Origin: Ciona savignyi
Lineage: Eukaryota; Chordata; Ascidiacea; Phlebobranchia; Cionidae
Assembly (NCBI GenBank): GCA_000149265.1
Contig: CH003275.1
Location: 2,278,292-2,342,291, forward strand
Direction of reading: 5' to 3'
DNA: 64,000 nt
The position numbers were made by a program, and so were the translations under genes. This document shows positions 34,336 to 46,225 of this stretch, piece by piece. The first letter of the stretch is position 1; every line of letters begins with the position of its first letter. The notes below the pieces were generated by a model, which ran no database searches, was not told where the DNA came from, and saw nothing but the letters and a program-made list of their open reading frames with translations.

Positions 34336-35194
34336 AAAAATGACTTGCTATTTTTATTAATTTATCCTCTCACAATATGGCGTTAAAATCTACAGTAGGG
34401 CTACATAAATAGCCCAAATAGAGTCAATTTAATCTAAAGAATTATTTAACTTGTGAATGTCGTTGTTTTTAATTAATTCTGCAGGTGCCACCCTCCGCTG
34501 TGGATTTAGTTGCATACCTTTCTACTTTTATTCCTTTTCCTGTCGTCTAATCAAATTGTGCAATTTAAGAATCGATTTTTTTCGAATAAAATTCTTATCC
34601 AATCTTTGCCGTCCAATATTTAGGGCATGACTAGACAAAGAAACTGTTTACCAGAACTATATGGAAACTAATAACTCTGACCAAAGCAGACCCCAGACCT
34701 AACTCTAACGGCCAATTTTTCATTTTAACGTGTACTTGTTTCCTTCCCCCTTTATCTCATTTTAGTTTTACTCGACATTATATTTTAAAGGCTCCCAAAA
34801 ACGGAAATATGGGACTACGCGAATACACACTTTGCTAAGTTTAAAACCAAGTAAATGTAGAAATTGGTACTTACCCCAAAACGGTAATGTGGTTTGCTAG
34901 ATTTTTATTTAACTTTCGATGTTTGTATTTCACTCTAATTCGGGAGAAACCGAAGATAACATGATCACCCGCTGCACAATTTTTTCTTCTACCATTACGC
35001 TATCAGTACCTTCGTGTAATGTTATTTCAGGAGAACGCAAGGTCGTCACAACAAAGGAAATCGGCAGATTACCTCGTGTCCGTAGTAGGGTTAACGAAGC
35101 CAATGCAGTGTGTTAAACAAATCTGGTGGTGCCTTTGCAAAAGACAACCGAAAAGGTAAAAGCTGGTTCCATATAACCGTCCTGATGGTGCCTT

Positions 35195-35490
35195 ATAAAA
35201 AGAAGATTAGTCTGGTGGGTTAGTGCGACGCCTTTCAATCGATGGGTCACTGATTCAAAACTGTTCGCTAGCTAGTCGGTTGGGTCTTCAGGCAATGCAC
35301 TTAACATATATACTTTGCCTGAACTCATTGGAACGACGGGTTCTACTAAATTGTAGGAACGTGTAAATCATACACAACACATCGCAATAGCTTTGGGACC
35401 TCGGTGCAGGCGAGGTTATCTGAAGATTTCCCGTGTGTTAACGCCCCTTGCGTTTTCCCATTCACAGGGATAAAACATGAATATTTCGTC
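35195..35490 (+). mobile_element. long SINE, full length
   Basis: Head GATTAGTCTGGTGGGTTAGT through GGGATAAAACATGAATATTT. Apart from this copy and fragments of the same family at 35045-35115, I see no gene between 34136 and 36485. Confidence 0.83.
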
Positions 35491-36484
35491 TTTGCTAAAC
35501 ACCTGTGGCCTTACGGTACCACGCGCTACAAAAGCACTTTCGAATTCGAAAAAATACCAACACGTATTTTAATTTGTCTTCCGCGCTTGTTACGACATAA
35601 CAAATGACACGCGTGACTTTCTCGGATCATTAACCAATTACATCACGGATCTCTATGGCGATTTGCTTGGTTGCGCACCGTAAACGCTTGACTGGGTACA
35701 TCCTAAGCAACACAAGGCTGCGTATCAAACCGATTATTACGTCATACGGCCGTTTGTTATTCATCAGTACAAAATGGACGTGAATATCCGGGGCAGATGG
35801 AAATGTGCAAATACTAAAGATATAAAGTGTGAAACTCCAGTTTTAAGTTGTGTATACTGGTCGTAGTTGCATAAAATATATTGGCTGTATGTTTTTTCGG
35901 TCAATTCCTCTTGAAGTCGATCTTCCCGACGTTTTTTCGTCGCTGTACACATGTCTATATACTTTAATAGTTTATGTTATGTTTATTCATAGTTTCAGCA
36001 CTGGTTTTACGACCGCGTCATTTTGCTGTATTTTTCTGTTTCTATCTTAATTATTTATACTGAAAACTAATTTTTAACCAACTACAAGCTGGTTGTTTGT
36101 GTCTTGGAAAATACCCTTTTTTCTAAAGGAGCATTTAAAGAACTGTTCCCATATTTTTGTAATGCAAAAGTGGCCATGTGAAAAAAATCTACCACCAAGA
36201 ACCGACCAGCAAAAAAGGGTTAATTTTGTTAAAAGTTCCAGAGGTAGATCTGTGCACTATAGACCTAGTTTTGTTAACTATTTGGGACGAAATTTTACCC
36301 AGAATAGACCATAATCCTCAGATTGAACCCCCTTCAGTGAAAAGGCACACACTTTCAGTTTTTTCTTAAATAACCGAACCATTGTTAGAAATTATTAAAA
36401 TGTAAAAATCTATGGATTTCTGGTGTTGACTTTCATGTCAACCATTAACCACTATATAGGAATGAATGCGATTTAAAAATCAAC

Positions 36485-36720
36485 TTTATTTCAAAAACAC
36501 GACCTTACAAAAACAAAGAGGGTTAAGATTAGTGGCGACACGTCGTCCCCGCGTTTTGCGAAATCTTCCGACCTTTTGCCTTGATGACGTCACAAGAGCT
36601 TACCACCTTGCTGGATTAGCAATGGCGGTGATTACTTCGCGCCCGTTCGTTGGGTCGGCGCCTTTGAAGTCCGAATACCCAGGCCAGCGCGTGACACCGA
36701 ATTGAATTAACAAATTTAGA
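36485..36720 (-). other. possible 3'-terminal exon and poly(A) signal, minus strand (candidate Otp last exon)
   Basis: A GC-richer block stands out from AT-rich surroundings. On the minus strand one frame reads TRWPGYSDFKGADPTNGREV and stops with TGG TAA at about 36600. It is followed after about 110 bases by AATAAA (36490 down to 36485). No good acceptor precedes that frame; a different frame is open from TTAG/GCGAGG upstream. Which frame, if any, is spliced to Otp exon 4 cannot be settled here. Confidence 0.3.
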
Positions 36721-38149
36721 CAATGCGAAATCCGCGGGAGTTACCCTCGCCTAATTGGACTTGGTACTGCGAGGAATTCTACACATTGCGAGGCAATTAG
36801 TTTACACTTTGGAGTGGTTTTGCTCGCTGAACCAAAATTAAATCCTTTTTTTACAGCCCTTACACACGCAGATTTATTAATGATATTTTAAAATAATTTC
36901 AATCTTTATTTCAATGGTTATTGGAGTATTCGATTATATCGAATACGCAGAAGTTTTGTTTTCTTTTATATCGAATTTTAATGCAATCTGACACACTTTC
37001 TTTCTTTTGTTTGACTAATATCACCATATAGATACAACAATATAAATTATTAGCTCAATATAGAGAGAAGTAGGCCACTGTTTTCAATACATACTTTTTT
37101 TGCAAAACGAATTCTTAGTTAGTTTTGTTTTTAACTAAGTGCTGGTGTATATGTTAATTGATCGAGCTCACCGTTCGGCCACGCTACCGCCTCGACGAAA
37201 ACAATTGTATTTATTCTATGTTTAAATGAAAAACAATTTTGACACCCGACGTGCATTTCGTAAAATGTATTATTTTTGGTAAATTTTTACTGAGCTAAGT
37301 TTCGATCCTACATCGGCTTGTTCGTCACTAAGACAGTTTTACAAGAAATTGTGAAGACGAATCGTTCGCGCTAACCATTTGGTCAAAAGACAGTTCACAT
37401 CTAGCAGATTTAAACCACCTGTCGCATTGACTGGTAAAAGCACGACCTGTACACAATAAAGCGCTGCAACCTGTCGACATTTCACGTCGTTTGGCGCTGA
37501 CAAATGTCGATATCTCTTCTGGGAATAGATCACCAATCTAACCGCTCATAAACGAGTTTTAATGCGGCTGTAAATTGTTCCTTGTCGATATTACTCCTTA
37601 TACCTTATGTATAAGCCTTATACAATACTATGAGCGGGTTCACGGTAGCGTCGGGACCAAGAATGTAGCCCATAAAAGGCCTGTTACTACAGTATAAGTC
37701 TTAATGGTAACGATTGTGTTGACGATACTGTTATGACACATTTATAAATGCCAGGTTGATCAAAAATATCGAATAACAATTGCAAGCTGGCGGTCTAGTG
37801 TATATTTCCTAAAACCCTGGGCAAGAACGAAGGCTTACTATTATGAAACATACGTATGTGTCTGAAGAAGGCATACATGCACTGTATGGATCTGGCCTGA
37901 GCGGTCAACGAGTTGCGGTCAGAAGCAATATTAAACAATCTTCTGGTGAAATATCGACAAAATATGTTGTCCACTTTTTGACTACACATTTTAACCACTG
38001 GTTTTATCCCACTTTTTATTTTTGTAACATGCGTGTCACCAATGTAATAGGAGTATCACTACTTTTTATATAAAAATTAGTATCTAAACCGGCTAAGCTG
38101 AGCGTTCTAAGAAGTCCTATTTTTTTAACAATTAGTGTATCGAATGATG

Positions 38150-38250
38150 TATGTTCGAATGTTTAATGCAACCAATTCATAGATCAATTCCCATATAAAA
38201 ATGGGTTTAGTGACGAGCCCATTATGGGTTCGAAATTTAGCCCGGTAATG
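38150..38250 (+). mobile_element. short tRNA-like SINE
   Basis: Decayed head, CGAGCCCATTATGGGTTCGA and GCCCGGTAA. It lies between the Otp exons and the possible terminal exon; a reverse relative is at about 37288-37385. Otherwise 36721-38784 holds nothing I can interpret. Confidence 0.65.
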
Positions 38251-38784
38251 GCTACATTTGCGTAACCGGAGTTGGAAAAAATCTGTAATTAGAAAAAAAG
38301 CAGTTTTGACATCTTAAAATGTATTATGACAGCCAACAAATAACAACATTACGGCGAAACGAATTACAGCAAAAATACGAAGGTTTTAAAATTGTCGTCA
38401 ACGATTCAGTAATGGGTTCCGTATAGCGGCATTGGATTCTGTAAAAAAACGTGGCAATTATATATCGGTCGGCTTCTTTATATTTGTAGTAAGTTAAACT
38501 GGTAACCTGGCAGATATTACCGGTTAAAATTTATGGCAGACGATGTCGAACCCTCACGTACATTTTTGTACAGTAGTCTGCACCTAACCGATTGAGTAAA
38601 AAAAACAAAAAAAAAACAGTAGCAATATTTATATTGTTTTCAACACCCTGAATCACCCTTCAACACTATACAATTGCTCCAATAACCCGGGGAGGTATAC
38701 TCCAGTCGGCTACGATGATGGGTCAATAACACGTCACGGGGTAAACGCGACTTCTATAGGGCAAAACCCATTTACTTTACTTAC

Positions 38785-41700
38785 GTTTTGCAATGGGAAG
38801 GGGCGCTGGGTTGCATGGTTCTTGGTCGGTGAGTGGGTGCCTCTTTTATGGGGGAATTCCCGCGTTACGTCATCGGGCGGGTAGAACGACTTGGGCGGAT
38901 AGGCGGCGGTGGATGGATGGTACTGTGTTGGAAATTTTGGTTAAGGTTATTAAAGCATAACAGACAGAATAAATTAACATATCGGCTTTCGTGGTATTTG
39001 GACCGATGAATGTCGCAAAAGAATCAGCGTTCATAAGATCACTATGTCACCACAGACGGGTTGCAGTGTTTTGATCGTTTAGTTTTAATATTTAATAATT
39101 TTGTGCCAGGCGGTTTGGATACGATGGGTCTAAGCAACGTTTAAAATACCCTGCTGTACTTTATCGGCGTCTTCGCAGTGGTATTCTAGTTGTAACTTTT
39201 CAGAATTTTTTTTTTTTTTTTTTTTTTTTTACTGAGCCAAGTTTCGAACCCATGATGGGCTCGTCACAAGGACCGTTTTTTTGTATAAGAGTAGGTATAT
39301 GTATCGGTAGCGTTAACCATTTGGCCACACGACCGTACTACCACGCCAAGTTTCCGATCACCAAGACCGGTAATTTGGTCGCGCTCACCATTCGGCCACA
39401 AAATTACAAGGGTAGGCGGTTGTTTTGCTTACCTCTCCGTACGCATATACGTCATCATGCGTATGGTTCGTTACGTCATCGTTGACTCGTGACGTCATGT
39501 CCATTACTTGTTGCCCGGGAAACGCGGATGGCGTCATACAGTTGCTCCCGTAACTGACATCTTTGCCAAAACCTGTGGAATTTAGATTTTGATGTTATTA
39601 TCAAATTAAACCGCTTTTATTATGTAAATGTTGGCTTTAATTACAAATAGTTTCAGCTTGGATCGGACGCCTTTACAAAAGCAAACCGTTTGCGATTCTT
39701 ATTTCATTTAAAAAATCAGCTGTGACTATGTTTTGCAGGGCAGGGTGATTAACTGTCTTGAAACGGAGGGTGTCGAGATCGATATCTACCTCGATCACTT
39801 GTTTTGTGGTATTTGGACCGCTCTAACCTTACTGCCTTGTATTATAAGTAAACATGTATTCGATTTCACCTGTATGTTATACAGATATGTAGAATAAGTC
39901 AAAAACGGTGTATTGCGGTCCGGGTACAGACTTTAATTTGTATTACCTAAATCGTATATTTTAAAATGAAAAATTAATCATCACCTGTCATAGCGTTTGC
40001 CATCCAGTTACTTTCACCCGAGTTCTGAAGGGCGTAGAAGCTTTCATTCGCAAACGCCGCTGCCATGGTTGACCCCGGGCTGTTCTGGTATACTTGACCG
40101 GAAAACGGGAAGCCATTTCCCGCCGGCGCTGCTTGAAACGGCCAAGAGTTACTGCAAGATGTGGCCGCTTTGCGCTTCTTCCATTTTGCACGGCGGTTTT
40201 GAAACCAAACCTGTTTAGAGACAAATAAAATGTGTTATAAGATGCCCATATCGTTCGGACTTTGTTATTTTATAGCGCTGGACGTCGGCCTGGGTTTTGC
40301 GTTTATTTTTCGAATTAATTTCCGTCGATTTTTATCTCCGAAAGACGAATGCTTCAACAGCGACTCCCGCCTTCCATTTGTTTGTTTATACCGACGCGCG
40401 GTGGCCTCGTATAGACGACAGCGGCCTGACAGTCGTACGCAAATCAATACACTATCGCCCGGGCCCGAATATTTACAAGCGCAATATTACGGGAAAAATT
40501 TCATGAATATTTAATTCAATAATTCAACTTATGACAATAAATACGCCCGGAAAATCACGGCTTTTCGCGCAGTAAGTTCTCTAATTGAAAAAGTGCGTCT
40601 GTCTGGGTAAAATGCAAAATTCTTTTTCCAACATTGTCTAAAACATGAAGTCTTTGAAAAAACATTAAACTAAAAACTTATTTTTAAACAAGCATTTAGT
40701 GTGCTCGTTTAAAAGGAAATATGCTGAAGTTGACATCGAAGAAATGATAAAAGTAGTCTTTCCTATTTAGTCTTAGTTATGCATACACAATTCGCCTAAA
40801 AAACGAGATATATATTTTTATAGAAGCTGTATTTAAAATAAAATATGTACGCATGTTATAAATTATGTTTCCCTGTCATACAAATACATTTTGGAAAGTG
40901 ATTCCTGTCAATCAAATAACTGTAAACCAAATTCAAAGTTTAAAACATTTAAATCTGCAGTTGTTAATTCTTCCAAAACTTTAAAGTTTAAATTGTAAAG
41001 TTTTGAAAAAAATGACGACTCTTGATTTATAGATGCTTGAAGCGGGTAGTTCCCAAAGTCAGCGGACCTTATAGGTTCCGTGAAGCACTTTCACAAGGTC
41101 CGCGAAAGAACTTAGGTATATAGGCCTTCCTTTACTCATAGCTTAATAATTTTAGTATACAGCAATATGGTAGATTGATTTTGTGGTTGTGATCGTTTAA
41201 TTTTTTTGGCTTCACTATACCTCCAAACATTAAAAAAGGGCAAGGGGTCCGTTATGATTTTTTTAAAGTCTGGGAACCACTGCTTTAGACTGATGCTCTG
41301 AAAAAACTTGCGACGGTAAATTTAGTTGCTTTAAAGTATTTAAATTTGCGATCGCCCGTTTTATGGAACCTTCACAGTTTAAAGCATCCAAATTTACAGC
41401 ACCCAGTGTTGCCGAATATAAAATGTGAAACGCCATTCACCTGCACTCTTGATTCGGTCAACCCGATCCTGTGTGCTATCTCCTCCCTCATGAAGATGTC
41501 GGGGTAGTGGGTGGATGAGAAGCTCCGTTCCAGTTCGCTCAGCTGGGAAGGGGCGAATCGCGTTCTGTGACGTTTCGATTTCGCCACTTCCGCTTTCTTC
41601 AGGACCTCTTGTTTTTTTAGCTCGATTGTTTTAGTCGAAGTTTTCGCTTTCTGGTTTTGTTGTTTGGTGTGTAGTGGTTTAGAGGTGTGGTTGTTTGGTT

Positions 41701-42376
41701 GATCGTTGGTTTTTACCGATTCTTTTATATTTTCCTTGACCGGTCTCGCTTTTATGGTTGGTTCGGTATTTTTCTGCGTTTCTGACGTTGGTTTTTCTTT
41801 GATTTGGCTTTTAACCGTAGCAAGATTTTTAGTTTGTGTGTTTTGAGCAGTTTGCGCTGGGTTGCACGGTTGGGTGTTGTTGCTCCATGTCTTTTTGCTT
41901 CCTCGATTTTCGACGAACTTTTGCAGCGCCAGAAGCTTGGGATCAAAATGATCGAAATTTTTCGAAATCGGAATCTGCTCCACTTGCTCTTTTTCATACT
42001 CACTTGTACTGGTGTCGCAGTCATAACTGATCTCCATATATCGATCATAGGACGATGTGAAGGTCATAGACTCGTTGCTAGCTCCGTTTGTAGGGGATTC
42101 CGCATCGTTTCCGTCTTCCGTACCGGATACCTCGTAGCCCCACGGAAAATTCGCTTCCCCCTCAAAATGATAATTGTCAAACTGACAACGTTCAACATTT
42201 CGGTCGGAATACGGATAATGAGTCTGTTTGATGTTCTCAAATTGGCAGGATGCCGTTGAATCGCAATTTTCCTGCCAGGTTTGGTCATTTTGCCCGAATA
42301 TTTGCTCCGTGTTCGCCAAATAGGCCTTATTTCCTTGTGAAACAGTTTTGGAAGGCTGAAGTGTCACTGGGTCCAT
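38785..42376 (-). CDS. OTP: Orthopedia homeobox transcription factor
   Basis: Paired-like (Q50 type) homeodomain regulator, known in chordates for hypothalamic/neuroendocrine cell identity. Minus-strand exons: 41441-42376, 39985-40210, 39433-39572 and 38785-38922, phases consistent. The homeodomain begins near residue 265 with [19 protein letters not shown], continues [17 protein letters not shown], and is split after ESRVQ, exactly at the intron common to paired-like genes. Exon 2 resumes with [13 protein letters not shown]. The HYPDIF and [10 protein letters not shown] text is diagnostic for Otp. The N-terminal region of about 260 residues is unusually long, rich in Thr, Asn, Lys and Gln, and low complexity. 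After exon 4 the C-terminal OAR motif of vertebrate Otp is not found. Exon 4 either reads on for 17 codons to TGA at 38734 or splices further (GTAAGT at 38784). The ATG at 42376 is the first in frame. Confidence 0.92.
39228..39412 (-). mobile_element. short tRNA-like SINE plus fragment, reverse
   Basis: A poly-T run of about 22 bases (39208-39230, the reverse A-tail) followed by GAGCCAAGTTTCGAACCCAT and CCATTTGGCCACACGACCGT. A second head-to-tail partial copy extends to about 39412, next to Otp exon 3. Confidence 0.82.
41044..41282 (+). mobile_element. 239-bp hAT-like MITE in the first Otp intron
   Basis: Ends GGGTAGTTCCCAAAGTC and AAAGTCTGGGAACCACTG; internal GCGGACC / GGTCCG echoes. Flanking octamers CTTGAAGC and CTTTAGAC are similar but not identical. 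It lies about 160 bp from exon 1. Confidence 0.65.
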
Positions 42377-43429
42377 TTTACAAACACCTAAAATGTTTGT
42401 TAATTTTTTATATGATCATCCACTATATAAAATATCAAACAGTTTTTTTATAGGTAAAGAATATTATAAAAATTGTTTTATTGTGGTTTAGTTTCCGAAG
42501 TTTTCTATAAGGCGTCTGACTTTTTTGTATAATTTTCCCGTAAAATCTAAATTTTTGACGCCTTTTCCGTTTTTTTGCTAAAAAATTATTATGCTATTTT
42601 ATCGGTTGAGAATAAACGTAAAGAAATATGGTCGTTGTTATGTTAAAACAATTTCAAACGAACTAAGCGCCATTTCGAAACCTAATATAATATATATATC
42701 TGATATGTTTATTTACATACTATCTTGCAGTTTCTTATTATTCTATTCTATACTTCAGTTGCTCAACTTATCGCAGTAAACAAGTTTAACATCCCACCTA
42801 ATAACCCCCAAACTCACAAAACACTAATTTTCACATTTCTTCTGAAGATATTCAAGCAAACTGCCTTACGCTAATATATATGCAGTCGATTCAAGGACAT
42901 TTCCCAACTCAGCCTCTGATTTTTGAATTTACAAGGAGTCGTTCCAGTCGGACAGTGGAACCCGAATGTCTTAAATCACCAGCCATGTGAGTCTGCCTCG
43001 ATGTGATTCCCACAGCTGAGTTGTCGCGCCTTTTTCGAAAAAATGGCGACTTCGGCCTTCTCACTCCAACCTGAGATATCGTTTTTTTGTTCGTTTTCAC
43101 TGCGGCTTTTTATTGCACGTTTTGTTTTTGTTTTTAGTTCACGTTTTCACGTTTTGTTTTTGTTTTTAGTTCACGTTTGAAATTTTATTATGTTTTTTTA
43201 ATCAACACCGTTTTTTCCCCTGAATAGAATTTTTAAATAACTCTTTGACAAAATTTCAATAAATATGTGATTTAATCTGTATAATCATAACTCACGATAA
43301 GGTGTTTCATTTTTATATAACCGCTTTAATATAAAGGTGTTTCATTTCTATATTAAAGCGTTCATATACCCCCCAAATTAACAAAAAATAAAGTCAAACC
43401 GATTTTGGACCGCAGTATTTCGACTGACG
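42377..43429. other. Otp upstream flank, no coding signal
   Basis: AT-rich sequence with many short open frames of no recognisable content. Local duplications: CACGTTTTGTTTTTGTTTTTAG-type text twice at 43110-43170, and AAGGTGTTTCATTT twice at 43300-43350. It would include the Otp promoter, but no TATA box stands out. Confidence 0.4.
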
Positions 43430-43597
43430 TCATTCACTCGTAACAAATGCTTTTGTGATGTCATAGGGAGAATTGTAGCCAAGAAACGAAGCGAGAACAT
43501 CGTTTGGCACGTTTTCAACATTAGCGACAAATTTCTGCCCAGCGCCGGTCTTAGGACCGCGAACTTCAAACGATTTAGGAAAAATGAAAGAAGCCAA
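43430..43597 (-). CDS. orphan 3'-terminal exon, unknown protein
   Basis: A 55-codon frame ending at TGA (43432 down to 43430), preceded on the minus strand by the acceptor CAGCAACAG. The text (SFEVRGPKTGAGQKF, NVPNDVLASFLGYNSPYD) has coding-like composition, unlike the surrounding AT-rich DNA. I do not recognise the family. The earlier exons should lie to the right, but I found none before 46.2 kb. A chance open frame is possible. Confidence 0.4.
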   Translation of the reverse strand: MASFIFPKSFEVRGPKTGAGQKFVANVENVPNDVLASFLGYNSPYDITKAFVTSE

Positions 43598-43920
43598 CTG
43601 TTGCTGATTATAAGATAATCTTTAATTAAAAGAACGACAATTTATTTAACATTAGACAATCTTTATATATATATTTATATATGTAATTTCAGAAAAATTG
43701 CCAATTGCTGTGGAATAACACAAATTTGCAGGCACAAATTTCAAATATGTTTTTAAAAATTTAAAATACGCTTTTAAAAAGAACATACAGTTTAACGATG
43801 AACTATTCACCTGACGAACTGCGAAGTAAATTTAAAATCCCCATTCACCACGATTCGCGTTATAATCGACTGAATGCAGATAGTGTGTTGTATTGCCGGA
43901 CAGAATAGTTTAAAGCTCCA

Positions 43921-44042
43921 CCTTCTTAATTTATTGAAAACCCTTATTTATTGAAAACCCTTATTTATTGAAAACCCTTATTTATTGAAAACCCTTATTT
44001 ATTGAAAACCCTTATTTATTGAAAACCCTTATTTATTAAAAA
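43921..44042 (+). repeat. 17-bp minisatellite, seven units
   Basis: Perfect tandem repeats of TTATTTATTGAAAACCC with slight decay at the last unit. Confidence 0.95.
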
Positions 44043-45059
44043 CGCCTTATTTATACAGCCTTATTGAATAATTGGAGCTTGCTTGTAGCTCTGCCGACAT
44101 TTCCGTTTTTTTAAATACTCATAACCTCGAAAATCTTGGCAAGTATGAAAAAATAAAGTCGTCGTCCAAAAATCGAAAATCCTCCGCCGGTGACCGTTGG
44201 TCACGTGACTTGATAATCAGGTAATCGAAGTCGGCGATAATCGCGAGCGAATTCTATTATGACGTCATCCCAGTGGGCCCTCTATGTCATCCACGTTCAT
44301 TAGACGAATAATTGAATGATATAAGGCGTTGATTGGATTTGAATGAGAATAGCTATTGCTGAAAAAAAGCAATAACTTTTACAAAAACTGTGGCTTGCAA
44401 ATGAATTCACAATTACTTTACATTGTATTGGCCATTTAGTTTATTGATAATATATTTATTACCTTTTCAAACAAACACGCATAATTTACCTTTATAGAAG
44501 ATCGATTATAAACATAAGTAGGTATAAGGTATGAAAGAGTGGTGAATATAACACTGCAAAGCAGTCAATATAACTTAAATATAAATTTGTTGTGTTGAGT
44601 ATATGTTGCTTATATATGTTTTAGCATAGCCCAGTCCCTTTTTATAGAGTTACCAGAAATGTTGTGTTATTGAGCAGCCGACTAGTCGGTTGTCTCTTAG
44701 GGCAAGGTTCGCAGCCGACCACGCATGAACCCAATGTCCAATATTGGATGAAGTGCATGTGTTACAAAATTCCTAAAGTTTCTCAGGACGCTGTCTTAAC
44801 GGCCTACCGTTGGACCAGGGCTTGCGACGTTTTCGCTTTATAAAAACACATATAAGACTAATAAAAAGATCATGACCCGGTTATCTGATCGCCTAATTTT
44901 TAAGACACCTGTCAGATTCCAAGTACAACGTATAACATAGAAGTCAGTGATTTCTATACTTTATTAAATCAAACAAAAACGACATTCAACTGTCACGAAA
45001 TGTATGGCAACGGCAGGCAAAAACATGCGTTCATTTACTAATATTGTATTTTATGATAG

Positions 45060-45262
45060 CTTTTTAGGATAGGATATTAACACACAGCAGATTACCGTGC
45101 GCCCACCGTTGGGTTACCAGAGCTATTGCACTGTTCTGTATATGTCCGTAAAGTGCCTTGCCCAAAGACACAACCGTCTAGCTAGCGACCAGTTACGCAC
45201 ATGCAACCTTTCGATTTAGGCGACGCACTTAACCGCCAGACCAACCGGCCGGACAAAATAGA
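45060..45262 (-). mobile_element. long SINE, shortened
   Basis: AGGATAGGATATTAACACAC at the left, CCTTGCCCAAAGACACAACC in the centre, head CCAGACCAACCGGCCGG at the right; the middle is deleted. Nothing else interpretable lies between 44050 and 46225 apart from other repeats. Confidence 0.8.
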
Positions 45263-45561
45263 GTTGAACGTACTAGGAATTTAGTGAACGTTGTTGGATA
45301 TGATGGATCACAGAAGACTTCGGTTTGTACAGAGCATGGAAAACATACAACCTCTATATAGTGTGTGTTTGTTTACCTAGACTAACTGACCATGCTATGC
45401 ATCAGATGCATGCTGCCGTGTTTGTTCTTTTGGCTATGATGATTATTCGAACTCGGCCGATAGGAGGCGTGATTAATCAGCCACCAGCTTGTCGACTATC
45501 GACCGATTGGTGGCGGTGTTAATCAGCCACCAGCTAGTTGGTAGTACCATTTGCAAGGTTG

Positions 45562-45674
45562 TACGGTCGTGTGACCAAATGGTTAACGCGACCGAAACAT
45601 ATACCGACTCTTATGCAAAAAACGGTCCTAGCGACGAGCCCATCATGGGTTCGAAACTTGACTCGTAAAAAAAA
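45562..45674 (+). mobile_element. short tRNA-like SINE, well preserved
   Basis: TACGGTCGTGTGACCAAATG, GGTTAACGCGACCG, CATCATGGGTTCGAAACTTG, A-rich tail. Confidence 0.85.
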
Positions 45675-45819
45675 CATTTGCAAGGTCATCGGCGGGCATT
45701 TACCAAATGCAGTAAGTTAATGATAAACAAAAACTACACCATTGTGTTAAGCACACTACAATCGATCCTGTAAGAAATCCTAGTGGACGAGGCAAAAGAA
45801 AGACAACCGGTGGTATAAG

Positions 45820-46110
45820 GATAGGGTATCCATGTTTATCCCCGTGAATTGGAAAACTCAAGAAGAAGTTAACACACGGGCAATCGTCAGCTTACCTCGC
45901 ACCGAGGGTTACCGGTGCTTTTTTATGTGGTGTATAATTGAGACATTCATTCAATGTGGTAGAACTCATTATTCTACTGGGTTCATGCAATGTCCGTTAA
46001 TTGTCTTGCCCAAAGACAAACCGATTAGCTAGCTACCAGTTTTAAACTTGTAACCCATCGGCTGAAAGGCAACGCACTAACCCACCAAGATATTCGGTCG
46101 GACTTTAACA
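45820..46110 (-). mobile_element. long SINE
   Basis: GGATAGGGTATCCATGTTTA at the left through the reverse tRNA-like head AACGCACTAACCCACCAAG. It ends about 115 bp from the stop codon of the coiled-coil gene. Confidence 0.8.
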
Positions 46111-46225
46111 AGTTATCTTAAACGTATACTTTTCCTGAGAAATATAACAAATCCCTATGTGACCGACATGATTGTAGCCATTTTTTATACGATAAATCGA
46201 CATCTACAACTTAATAAGGGAATGT

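Noticed and set aside
41752..42288. Several long alternative frames on both strands over Otp exon 1
   Set aside because: Shadows of the 936-nt Otp exon. Only the frame leading into the homeodomain splices to WFQNRRAKW.
43921..44042. CRISPR-like array
   Set aside because: Head-to-tail 17-bp repeats without spacers in a chordate genome: an ordinary minisatellite. The same applies to 29921-30150 and 57645-57905.
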